A program made the translations under genes and the position numbers. Shown here piece after piece: positions 1-5,972 of a DNA stretch of 8,131 nt. Source of the stretch: DASXTW01 sp046726275 (GTDB lineage Bacteria > Actinomycetota > UBA4738); the NCBI GenBank assembly GCA_046726275.1, contig JBKPAF010000086.1:1-8131 (forward strand). The letters run 5' to 3'. The notes beneath the pieces are model-generated. The model searched no databases. It worked only from the letters and a program-made list of their open reading frames with translations, and was not told the origin of the DNA. The first letter of the stretch is position 1. The number at the start of each line of letters is the position of its first letter.

Positions 1-154
1 GGCCATAGCGAACCTCCGCAAACGACTGGGTTGCCACGGCACCGACGCCTGGTTCGGCCCACGGGACCACCGACCCGACCGCGAAGTACCGGCTCTGCAC
101 GGCCACGCCAAGCTCTCCCGTCGCTGAGTCGCGGGCAACGACCGAGTAGGTCAT
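1..154 (-). CDS. DUF1028 family protein (Ntn-hydrolase-like), N-terminal fragment
   Basis: The reading frame starts at an ATG (minus strand, 154-152) and runs off the left edge, so only the first 51 residues are visible. They begin MTYSVVARD, followed by TGELGVAVQSR, FAVGSVVPWAEPGVGAVATQ and ending near RYG. This matches the start of DUF1028/COG3342 proteins, a family placed in the Ntn-hydrolase superfamily with no settled substrate. Thr2 is the obvious candidate for an N-terminal nucleophile if Met is removed; that is inference. The start is supported by a purine-rich Shine-Dalgarno sequence (GGGGGGAG on the minus strand, about 158-165). It lies 91 bp downstream of the NTF2-like gene on the same strand, so it may be the third gene of that transcript. 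The family call is confident; the function is unknown. Confidence 0.85.
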   Translation of the reverse strand, partial: MTYSVVARDSATGELGVAVQSRYFAVGSVVPWAEPGVGAVATQSFAEVRYG

Positions 155-245
155 CGCTCCCCCCTTCGCCTTTATCGCCTCGCCGGCACCACGCTCATGA
201 GGATGCCGTAGGCCCGACGCCGCCAATTGGGCGGACAGCTCGAAG

Positions 246-671
246 TCACGCGGTACCCCATCCTGGGAAAGGCGGGAGTCGACCTTCGCGTTCCACCCAG
301 TAGTCGACGTGCTCCACGACCCGGCCTTCCGCGTCGAAGCGGAGCACGGTGGTGCCCGCGAGCGTCACGTCCTGCCCATCTTCGATCCAGCTGGCCCACC
401 ACTCGACGGCGGCCCGATCGCCGGACGTTAACGGAGCGCCGAACCGGCACTCGATCGAGTCCTCGAGGGCGAACTGGCTGCGGGTATAACCGAGCGCCGA
501 CCCGGGTTCGGGATCCCGCATGGCGTGTGACCGGTAGATCGCGCCGTCCGCGTAGAGCTCGGCAATGGCCTCCGCGTCCTTGGCCGGCCACGCTCGTTCC
601 CACGTCCGGGCCCACCGTCGGGCGGCCTCCTCCACGTCCACGGCGCGAGGGTACATCGGCTTTCCGGGCAT
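246..671 (-). CDS. Nuclear transport factor 2 (SnoaL-like) family protein
   Basis: A small soluble protein of 141 residues, close to the usual length of single-domain NTF2/SnoaL-fold proteins. The pattern is typical: an N-terminal helical part (RRWARTWERAWPAKDAEAIAELYADGAIYRSH), in which Trp and Asp/Glu residues precede the 'ELYADGAIY' turn, then beta strands rich in Trp and Val (AAVEWWASW, TLAGTTVLRFD, GRVVEHVDYW). Family members range from ketosteroid isomerase-like enzymes to simple ligand binders, and no catalytic residue set here points to one reaction. The ATG at 671 is the longest start; a second ATG at 656 (MYPRAVD) is preceded by GGAAAG and may be the real one, giving 136 residues. 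Only 19 bp separate it from the upstream PAP2 phosphatase gene, which suggests co-transcription. No signal peptide is seen, so it is probably cytoplasmic. Confidence 0.85.
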   Translation of the reverse strand: MPGKPMYPRAVDVEEAARRWARTWERAWPAKDAEAIAELYADGAIYRSHAMRDPEPGSALGYTRSQFALEDSIECRFGAPLTSGDRAAVEWWASWIEDGQDVTLAGTTVLRFDAEGRVVEHVDYWVEREGRLPPFPGWGTA

Positions 672-690
672 GCGGGATGCCGGCGTCCGT

Positions 691-1281
691 CTAGTCTGTC
701 CGCCTCGCCACGATGATCACCGCCGAGCCGATCATGGTTCCGAGTGCGGATCCCCCCACCACGTCGAGCGGAAGATGGGCCCCGACGTACACGCGGGCAA
801 ACGGAACGAAGGCAGCCAACGCTGCGGCGAGGAGCCGCCAGTTTCGCGAGATGTACGGCCACGCGACGAGGGTCAGCCCCGCGGACACCGCGGCGTGACC
901 GGAGGGGAAGCCCAAGTCACCCTCCTCTTTCCCCCTCAGGCGAACGTCGGCCAGCGCGCTGCCCGGGCGGCCCCGGCCGACCATTGGCTTGATCGCCTTG
1001 GCCAACACCCAGGCGGTGGTCCCCGACACACCGAGGGCCGCCGCAAGCTTGGGTCGGTGCCGGGCGAGCGCGAGGCCCGCGAGGAGTGGGACTGTGGCAA
1101 AGGTTCCGTACTGCATGGGGAGCCAAATAGGTCGGAAGGCATCGTCGGGAAGCTCGTTGGCCGAGCGAAAGAACCGGGCCTCCGTGTCTGTGACACCCCG
1201 CTTGGCTGCGGCTGCTGTCGCCGACAGCACAGCTCCCCCGACGAGCAGCGCTACGAGGTCTCCTCGCCTCCGAGGAAGCAT
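691..1281 (-). CDS. PAP2 (type 2 phosphatidic acid phosphatase) family membrane protein
   Basis: An integral membrane phosphatase of 196 residues. All three parts of the PAP2 active-site signature are present: K98-x6-R105-P106 (KPMVGRGRP), PSGH at 126-129, and R163-x5-H169-x3-D173 (ARVYVGAHLPLD). H169 is expected to be the nucleophile, D173 its partner and H129 the acid. The Ser that often precedes the Arg of motif 3 is Ala here. Hydrophobic stretches near residues 8-26, 57-73, 79-95, 130-141, 148-165 and 174-192 fit a six-helix fold with the active site on the outer membrane face. Likely substrates are lipid phosphates such as undecaprenyl diphosphate or phosphatidic acid; the sequence does not decide between them. 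The start is fixed by an in-frame stop at 1300-1302 just upstream; no good Shine-Dalgarno precedes the ATG. It heads a possible operon with the NTF2-like and DUF1028 genes. Confidence 0.92.
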   Translation of the reverse strand: MLPRRRGDLVALLVGGAVLSATAAAAKRGVTDTEARFFRSANELPDDAFRPIWLPMQYGTFATVPLLAGLALARHRPKLAAALGVSGTTAWVLAKAIKPMVGRGRPGSALADVRLRGKEEGDLGFPSGHAAVSAGLTLVAWPYISRNWRLLAAALAAFVPFARVYVGAHLPLDVVGGSALGTMIGSAVIIVARRTD

Positions 1282-1355
1282 CTCGGGAGCGTACAGCCTT
1301 CAGCGGTCTCTCCGATCGCTTCCTCCTATGTGGACTGCTTGCGCAACCAATCGGG

Positions 1356-1377
1356 GCTGACTCTGTGCGGAGTCAGC
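1356..1377. promoter_or_regulatory. Inverted repeat, possible operator or hairpin
   Basis: GCTGACTC (1356-1363) and GAGTCAGC (1370-1377) are perfect inverted copies around the 6-nt spacer TGTGCG. After one mismatch, two further G:C pairs are possible. No T-tract follows on either strand, so it is not a classical intrinsic terminator. Lying between divergent genes about 75 bp from the PAP2 start and 160 bp from the CHRD start, it could be a dimeric repressor site. The role is inference. Confidence 0.4.
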
Positions 1378-1474
1378 GCCCCTAGCTATCCCGGAAAGTG
1401 ATTCCCTGGATGAACTCCACCGCTGCCCCCTTCGTATCCCCTACGTGAGCTTTCCCCGAGAGAAGGGGAGAAGC

Positions 1475-1502
1475 CAATGACGGCGGATCCACGCCGTCAT
1501 TG
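1475..1502. promoter_or_regulatory. Perfect 11-bp inverted repeat in the CHRD gene leader
   Basis: CAATGACGGCG (1475-1485) and CGCCGTCATTG (1492-1502) form a perfect 11-bp inverted repeat around the 6-nt spacer GATCCA. It ends 37 bp before the CHRD start codon and leaves the Shine-Dalgarno sequence (GGGAGG, 1529-1534) free. It is either an operator for a dimeric regulator of the TetR/GntR kind or, if transcribed, a stable 5' leader hairpin that could protect the mRNA. A second weaker stem, TTTCCCC/GGGGAGA with one G-T pair, lies just upstream at 1451-1471. Confidence 0.5.
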
Positions 1503-1539
1503 AGGGCAGGACGGGACCAGGAAGGGAAGGGAGGACACC

Positions 1540-1992
1540 ATGCGACATCGTGCGGTGGCACTCGTTGCGGGGTTCGCCGTGGCTATTGCACTGGCCGTGG
1601 GAGGCTCGGCAGTAGCGCAGGGTCGACCCCTGTCGACCCTGCTCACTGGGGCAGCTGAGGCCCCCGGGCCGGGTGATCCCGATGCCTCAGGGTCCGCATT
1701 CATCGCGCTCAATCAAGGCCTGGGCGAGGTCTGCTTCAATCTGAGTTGGGAGAACATCGACGGTACCGTCGTTGCCGCGCACATTCACGTTGCCCCTCCG
1801 GGGGTTCCCGGCCCGATCGTGGTCCCCCTGTTCGCCGGTGAGTTCCCAGGGACTGGAAGCACCAGCGACTGCGTGGGCGACGTCGATGAAGCATTGATCA
1901 AGGACATCAGACAGGACCCGGGGGCCTACTACGTGAACATCCACAGCACGGTGTTCCCAGCAGGGGCCATTCGCGGCCAGCTGGGCAAGTAG
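1540..1992 (+). CDS. Secreted CHRD domain-containing protein
   Basis: A 150-residue exported protein. Residues 1-26 form a Sec signal peptide: MRHR, a hydrophobic core (ALVAGFAVAIALAVGG), and the cleavage site AVA before Gln27. The rest is a single CHRD domain (about residues 31-148), a beta-sandwich first described in chordin. Its hallmarks are the early 'LTGAAEAPGPGDPDASGSA' segment, AHIH at 80-83, and the C-terminal YVNIHSTVFPAGAIRGQL block. In bacteria such proteins are secreted and of unknown function; a binding role for the conserved His residues is plausible but unproven. Cys65 and Cys111 are the only cysteines and could form a disulfide outside the cell. The start is secure, with GGGAGG at 1529-1534 five bases upstream. 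A strong hairpin follows the stop, so it is probably transcribed alone. Confidence 0.93.
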   Translation: MRHRAVALVAGFAVAIALAVGGSAVAQGRPLSTLLTGAAEAPGPGDPDASGSAFIALNQGLGEVCFNLSWENIDGTVVAAHIHVAPPGVPGPIVVPLFAGEFPGTGSTSDCVGDVDEALIKDIRQDPGAYYVNIHSTVFPAGAIRGQLGK

Positions 1993-2017
1993 TTTCGCGA
2001 GCACGCGAGAAGCAGGG

Positions 2018-2045
2018 CGAGCCCGGCGGTCTCCCGCCGGGCTCG
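2018..2045 (+). terminator. Strong stem-loop after the CHRD gene
   Basis: CGAGCCCGGCGG (2018-2029) and CCGCCGGGCTCG (2034-2045) form a perfect 12-bp, very GC-rich stem with a TCTC tetraloop, starting 25 bp after the CHRD stop codon. There is no T-tract after it. High-GC bacteria often terminate at such U-poor hairpins, so I call it a terminator; mRNA 3'-end protection is the alternative. A short GGCTCG-ATC-CGAGCC stem follows at 2051-2065. Confidence 0.65.
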
Positions 2046-2088
2046 TGCGTGGCTCGATCCGAGCCGGGACAGTCCGAATTCACTCCAT

Positions 2089-2151
2089 GAGGGTGAAGCC
2101 TTCGCAGTTGCTCTCTGGTTACCCTCGGGAACCTCTATCGGAGGTTCACCC
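2089..2151 (+). promoter_or_regulatory. Structured 5' leader with the ribosome-binding site in a hairpin
   Basis: GAACCTC (2129-2135) pairs perfectly with GAGGTTC (2141-2147) across a 5-nt loop. The Shine-Dalgarno sequence GGAGG (2140-2144) of the lipoprotein gene lies almost entirely in the 3' arm. Upstream, GAGGGTGA (2089-2096) can pair with TTACCCTC (2119-2126, one G-U), while GGGTGAA (2091-2097) can instead pair with TTCACCC (2145-2151), which would break both other stems. Such mutually exclusive pairings could modulate translation. It does not resemble a riboswitch class I know, and short stems arise easily by chance in GC-rich DNA. Confidence 0.35.
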
Positions 2152-2152
2152 C

Positions 2153-3298
2153 ATGCGACGAGAGCAATCCACCCTATCCACGGGTCTGATGCGTTCACTC
2201 GGGCTTGCCGCCCTCCTCGCAGCCATCGTGCTCTTGGGGTCGTGCTCAGGAAGCGCAGCCGGTGGAGTCGAGGCCGCGCAGAAGAGGGTGACCGAGGCGC
2301 AGAAAGCGGTCGACGATGCAGAGGCCGAGCTCGAGAAGGCGGGCGCGGAGTTCTGCGACCAGACGAAGGACTACATCATGGCGATCGATCGTTACGGCAA
2401 GCTGTTCACCGACAGCGCGGCGACGGTCGGTGACGTCAAGACGCTCGGAGCGGACCTCTCGCAGCCGCGCGACAGCACCGTGTCCGCGGGGCAGGCCATC
2501 CTCGACGCGCACAATGCGCTGAACGAAGCGAATCAGGAGCTGGCCGAGGCGCAGACGGCGCTCGCCGCGGCTCAGGCGTCCGCCTCGGGCACACCCGGAA
2601 AGACAAAGCCGCCGACTCCGGCCCCGTCGTCCTCACGGCAGGTCCCCACGGCAACCGTGGACCGAGTGAAAGAGGCTGAAAGCGACCTCGACGCCGCGGC
2701 GGCCGGCATCACCGACCAGACGCCCATCACGCAGGCCGCGGAGACGTTCACGTCAGCCGCCTTCGCCCTCGAGATGTCCTGGTTGAACCTGTTCGCCGAC
2801 GCCGGCTGCCTCACGGACGAACAGTCCAAGGATGCCGCCGCTGCAGTGCGCGACTACACAACGGGGATCCAAACGAACCTGAAGACCGCGGGGTATTACG
2901 AAGGGAAGGTCGACGGCGTTTACGGCCCGCAGACCGTGGAAGCGGTGGAGAACCTGCAGAAGGATGCTGGTCTCCCGGTGACCGGACTCGTCGACCGCGC
3001 GACCTCGGCCGCGCTCGATGAGGCCGTCGCGCGGGAGACCGGCTCAGAGGCCCAGCAGGAATTGATGGAAGCAACCTCGGTCCAAACGACGTTGAAGCTC
3101 GCCGGATACTGGCCCGGTCCGATCGACGGGAAGTGGACAACCGAGCTCACCGAGGCGCTCAAGGAGTTCCAGAGGGATCTCGGTGTCAAGCCGACCGGCG
3201 TCGTCGATACTGCGACCCTTGCCGCGCTGGAGGAGGCGCTCAGGACCCGGCCGACCGAGAGCCCACCCCCCCAGGCTTCGCCGACGACGAGCCCCTGA
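2153..3298 (+). CDS. Lipoprotein with two peptidoglycan-binding domains
   Basis: A 381-residue surface lipoprotein. A hydrophobic signal (about residues 13-30) ends in the lipobox LGSC, with Cys31 as the lipid attachment site. Residues 38-65 are a heptad-like, Ala/Glu/Lys-rich helix, followed by a conserved-looking segment with Cys68 (EFCDQTKDY), more helix to about 145, and a Pro/Ser/Thr linker (146-166). A second helical region carries Cys219 (DAGCLTDEQ). Two PG_binding_1 domains follow, near 231-292 (GYYEGKVDGVYGPQTVEAV) and 309-363 (GYWPGPIDGKW...TGVVDTAT), then a Pro/Ser/Thr tail. It should anchor in the membrane and hold the peptidoglycan; no catalytic domain is seen. The ATG at 2153 is chosen because GGAGG lies 8 bases upstream and the lipobox then sits at a normal distance; an in-frame frame open from 2045 would bury the signal. 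Cys68 and Cys219 may form a disulfide. Confidence 0.88.
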   Translation: MRREQSTLSTGLMRSLGLAALLAAIVLLGSCSGSAAGGVEAAQKRVTEAQKAVDDAEAELEKAGAEFCDQTKDYIMAIDRYGKLFTDSAATVGDVKTLGADLSQPRDSTVSAGQAILDAHNALNEANQELAEAQTALAAAQASASGTPGKTKPPTPAPSSSRQVPTATVDRVKEAESDLDAAAAGITDQTPITQAAETFTSAAFALEMSWLNLFADAGCLTDEQSKDAAAAVRDYTTGIQTNLKTAGYYEGKVDGVYGPQTVEAVENLQKDAGLPVTGLVDRATSAALDEAVARETGSEAQQELMEATSVQTTLKLAGYWPGPIDGKWTTELTEALKEFQRDLGVKPTGVVDTATLAALEEALRTRPTESPPPQASPTTSP

Positions 3299-3322
3299 CT
3301 CCGAGGGCCGCGGCCAGGCGGC

Positions 3323-4585
3323 CTATGGGTGGTTGAGGAAGAGCCGCTTCTCCTTGCCCAGGTGCGGCGCCCACTCGAGCCGCGTCGCGCCCGCGAAGCG
3401 GAGGTACGCGCGGAGGGCATCGCGCATGGCCTCGACGAAGCCCTCCGTCCGACGTGGGTCGAAGCCCTCCTCCCACCAGAGGCCGAGCACGTGCACCCGC
3501 TCGCCGGCGCGGTCGATGCGAGGCTCGATCCTCCCGATCAGCTGGTCGCGGAAGAGGATCGTGAGAACGTAATACCCCCACCGCCGCTTGTGCTCCGGGA
3601 TGTACACCTCCCAGACGTGCTCGAAGCCGAACAGCGGTCTCAGCACTGGGCGATCCCAGACGAACGGGTCGAGCGGGGCGAGGAACGCGACCGAGGGCGG
3701 CGGCTCCGGTGGCGCCGAGAGCAGGTCGACCTCGTCGCGGAGGACGAAGCGTGTGCCGCGGACCCCCTCCACCTCGACCGGAACGATCTCGCCTTCGGCG
3801 ATGAGCTGCTCGCGCAGCTCGGTCCGCGAGGGCTCCTTCGGCCGCTTCGGATCTGGCTTGGCGGAGCCCAAGCCGCTCCAGATCTCCCCGCCACTGATAC
3901 CCGGGAGGCCGTGCGCGCGGAACCGCGACAGCATCTTGTGCCGGAGCTGTTCAGGGCGCGGGACTTCGCGCGCGAGCAGATCCGCTGGGAACAGCCGCTC
4001 GGTGAGGTCGTAGTAGCGACGGTTTCCGTCACGTCGCGCCAGACCGAGCACGCCGGTGGCCGCATACGACTCCAGCACGAGGCGTGCAACGCTGGACGGC
4101 CCCAACCACCAATCTATGGTCGCGCCACGCTCGAAGTCGAGCGAGGAGAGCGGCCCTTCGGCGCGGATCCGCTCGAGCACTCGCCGGGCCACCTCGGCGT
4201 TCTCAGCGAGGATGAGCGGCGCCTGCACTGTCTGGGTCCACGACACCCGGTACCAGGGAAGCTCGCTGGTCGGCAGCAGACAGAGTGCCTTGTTGTATGC
4301 CTCGAATAGCTCGCGGTTCTTGTACAGGAGCTCCGCGCACCATTTCGGGTCGTAATCGGCGACGCGGGCGTGCAGCACCAGGTCGTGGTTCCGGCCCGCG
4401 ACGGCGAGCGGGTCGAACTGGATCGAGCCGAGCCGGCGGAAAACCTCGCGTACGGCGTCGGGGCCACCTTGGAGCGAGCGCGAGGGTGCCAGGAAGTGGC
4501 GTGTGACCAGGAAGCGTCGGGCTGCCTCGGGGCTCGCCCGCAACCGGCGGCTCTCTCGGCGAGCGGTCGCTGGCATGCGCTTCAT
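3323..4585 (-). CDS. Winged-helix DNA glycosylase homologue, YcaQ/AlkX-like (HTH_42)
   Basis: A 420-residue cytoplasmic protein of the HTH_42 (formerly DUF1006) family, which includes E. coli YcaQ, a glycosylase that unhooks DNA interstrand crosslinks and alkylated bases, and Streptomyces AlkZ. Residues 43-63 include IQFDPL, whose Q56-F57-D58 fits the catalytic Gln-hydrophobic-Asp motif of the YcaQ branch (AlkZ has Gln-x-Gln). The C-terminal half has the family blocks LAPLDPFVWDRPVL, LFGFEHVWEVYIPEHKRRWGYYVL and RDQLIGRIEPRIDR. Where I recall a YW-x-H signature in YcaQ, this protein reads EAYNKALCLLP, so the His is absent and activity may differ. The start is uncertain: ATG at 4585 or at 4576 (three residues later), neither with a clear Shine-Dalgarno. 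It converges on the lipoprotein gene with 24 bp between stops, and lies 63 bp downstream of the sigma factor. Confidence 0.85.
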   Translation of the reverse strand: MKRMPATARRESRRLRASPEAARRFLVTRHFLAPSRSLQGGPDAVREVFRRLGSIQFDPLAVAGRNHDLVLHARVADYDPKWCAELLYKNRELFEAYNKALCLLPTSELPWYRVSWTQTVQAPLILAENAEVARRVLERIRAEGPLSSLDFERGATIDWWLGPSSVARLVLESYAATGVLGLARRDGNRRYYDLTERLFPADLLAREVPRPEQLRHKMLSRFRAHGLPGISGGEIWSGLGSAKPDPKRPKEPSRTELREQLIAEGEIVPVEVEGVRGTRFVLRDEVDLLSAPPEPPPSVAFLAPLDPFVWDRPVLRPLFGFEHVWEVYIPEHKRRWGYYVLTILFRDQLIGRIEPRIDRAGERVHVLGLWWEEGFDPRRTEGFVEAMRDALRAYLRFAGATRLEWAPHLGKEKRLFLNHP

Positions 4586-4648
4586 TATCCGCGTTGGCTA
4601 GGGTGCTCGGTCCGAGACGAGAGGATAGCCGCGGAGTGGCCCGCGAAC

Positions 4649-5962
4649 CTAGCTCTGGGCTCGAGGATCAGGTCTGGCGCGTGCCAGTAACAAGTCGCGT
4701 ACCCGAGCGTTCGACGTGAGCGAGGCGGCCCGCTCGAACTCCCCGCGGGCCTCCTCGTGCCGGCCGACCTTGGCGAGCAGATCCCCGCGAACGCTCGGCA
4801 AAAAGTGATAGCCCTCGAGCGACCCCTCCAAGACCAGCTCGTCCACCAGCTCCAGCCCCGCCTGGGGACCGAACGCCATCCCCACCGCCACAGCCCGGTT
4901 CAGCTCGACCACCGGCGAGGGCATGACCTGCGCCAGCGCGTCGTAGAGGGCCACGATGCGTTCCCAGTCGGTCTCATCGGCGGTCCGGGCGCGCGCATGG
5001 CAGGCGGCGATCGCCGCTTGCAAGGTGTAGGGGCCAAGGGTGCCGCCGGGCTGTTCGGCTCGTTTCAGCGCGGCGAGGCCCCGGCCGATCAGGAGTTGGT
5101 CCCATTTGGCGCGATCCTGATCCAACAGCAGGATGGGCCTCCGGGAGGGATCGGTTCGCGCCCTCAGCCGCGACGCCTGGATCTCCATGAGCGCGACCAG
5201 CCCATGGACCTCCGGTTCTTTGGGCGCCAGTCCGGCCAGGACGCGACCGAGTCGCAACGCCTCCTCGCACAGCGCGGGCCTGACCCATTCCTCGCCAGCG
5301 GTTGCGGAGTAGCCCTCGTTGAAGACCAGGTAGATCACCTCGAGGACCGACGAAAGACGAGCGGCGCGATCGCCCCCGGCCGGGACTTCGAACGGGACCT
5401 GCGCCTCGGCCAGCGTTCGCTTCGCCCGGACGATCCGCTGGGCCACCGTCGACTCGGGGACCAGGAATGCCCGGGCGATCTCCTCGGTGGTCAGGCCTCC
5501 CAGCAATCGGAGGGTGAGCGCCACCCGGGCCTCCTTCGAGAGCACGGGGTGGCAGCAGACGAACACCAGCCGGAGAAGGTCGTCGCCGATGTCGTCGATT
5601 CCTGCCTCGAGGTCCGGCTCGACCTCCTGTCCGGCCAATTCGAGCCCTCGGCCGAGCTGCTCGTGCTTGCGCTCGGCCATCGCCGTCCGCCGAAAGTGGT
5701 CGATGGCCCTCCGCTTCCCGATGGCCATGAGCCACGCAGCCGGGTTGTCGGGGACGCCGGACTCTGGCCACTGCTCGAGGGCAGCCACGAGGGCGTCCTG
5801 GGCGAAGTCCTCGGCAAGCCCGACATCGCCCACCATCCGCGCAAGGCCGGCGATCAGCTTGGGGGATTCGATCCTCCAGACTGCGTCGATGGCGCGCCGG
5901 GCGCCGTTCGCCGTCACGGCCGGCGACCCGATCTGTTCGCTGGATCGTCGGCCGGGCGACAT
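4649..5962 (-). CDS. ECF42-type RNA polymerase sigma factor with TPR-like C-terminal extension
   Basis: A 437-residue sigma-70 family factor, far longer than a normal ECF sigma (about 180-200). Region 2 spans about residues 25-95 (IESPKLIAGLARMVGD, DFAQDALVAALEQWP, NPAAWLM, KRRAIDHFRR) and region 4 about 130-185 (VFVCCHPVLSKEARVALTLR, TTEEIARAF, ESTVAQRIVRAKRTL). A DUF6596 segment with FNEGYSA (214-220) follows, then TPR-like helices to the C-terminus (GPYTLQAAIAACHA, LYDALAQVMPSPVVELNRAVA, GRHEEARGEFERA). This is the ECF42 architecture, where the extension is thought to replace an anti-sigma factor; none is encoded nearby. It lies 10 bp after the DGPF gene, the usual partner, in one operon. 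The ATG at 5962 lacks a good Shine-Dalgarno and adds residues before the conserved AIDAVWRIES; a GTG at 5917 is an alternative start. Confidence 0.93.
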   Translation of the reverse strand: MSPGRRSSEQIGSPAVTANGARRAIDAVWRIESPKLIAGLARMVGDVGLAEDFAQDALVAALEQWPESGVPDNPAAWLMAIGKRRAIDHFRRTAMAERKHEQLGRGLELAGQEVEPDLEAGIDDIGDDLLRLVFVCCHPVLSKEARVALTLRLLGGLTTEEIARAFLVPESTVAQRIVRAKRTLAEAQVPFEVPAGGDRAARLSSVLEVIYLVFNEGYSATAGEEWVRPALCEEALRLGRVLAGLAPKEPEVHGLVALMEIQASRLRARTDPSRRPILLLDQDRAKWDQLLIGRGLAALKRAEQPGGTLGPYTLQAAIAACHARARTADETDWERIVALYDALAQVMPSPVVELNRAVAVGMAFGPQAGLELVDELVLEGSLEGYHFLPSVRGDLLAKVGRHEEARGEFERAASLTSNARVRDLLLARARPDPRAQS

Positions 5963-5972
5963 ACCGGGCAGG

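Larger units (their letters stand above)
1282..1539. other. Divergent intergenic region between PAP2 and CHRD genes
   Basis: This 258-bp stretch separates two divergently transcribed genes and must hold promoters for both. I cannot assign convincing -35/-10 boxes on either strand. It does hold three inverted repeats (1356-1377, 1451-1471 and 1475-1502) and an 8-bp palindrome TTGCGCAA at 1339-1346. No convincing small protein gene or tRNA is visible. Confidence 0.6.

Noticed and set aside
1322..1327. AGGAGG on the minus strand upstream of the PAP2 gene
   Set aside because: It is a perfect Shine-Dalgarno sequence, but no ATG, GTG or TTG follows at a usable distance, and an in-frame stop at 1300-1302 separates it from PAP2.
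565..1401. Plus-strand open frame opposite the NTF2-like and PAP2 genes
   Set aside because: The minus strand has intact PAP2 catalytic motifs and a normal NTF2-like protein; the plus-strand translation is compositionally biased and featureless.
1402..1475. Possible tRNA or known riboswitch upstream of the CHRD gene
   Set aside because: No T-arm consensus (GGTTCGAAT type), anticodon arm or recognisable riboswitch core could be found around the hairpins.
1631..1636. TGTCGA inside the CHRD gene as an ECF42 -35 box
   Set aside because: The position 17 nt downstream does not carry CGAC or CGAT and it lies within coding sequence. A further copy at 7186 fails for the same reason.
2045..2152. In-frame 36-residue N-terminal extension of the lipoprotein
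   Set aside because: It would bury the signal peptide and lipobox, has no Shine-Dalgarno at its start, and overlaps the CHRD terminator hairpin. The ATG at 2153 has GGAGG upstream.
3306..3323. GGCCGC/GCGGCC stem between the convergent lipoprotein and YcaQ-like genes as a terminator
   Set aside because: The stem is only 6 bp, overlaps the TAG stop of the YcaQ-like gene and has no T-tract; such GC repeats are common by chance here.
3329..4309. Plus-strand open frame opposite the YcaQ-like gene
   Set aside because: It is the mirror of a recognised family protein, with no domain or ribosome-binding site of its own.
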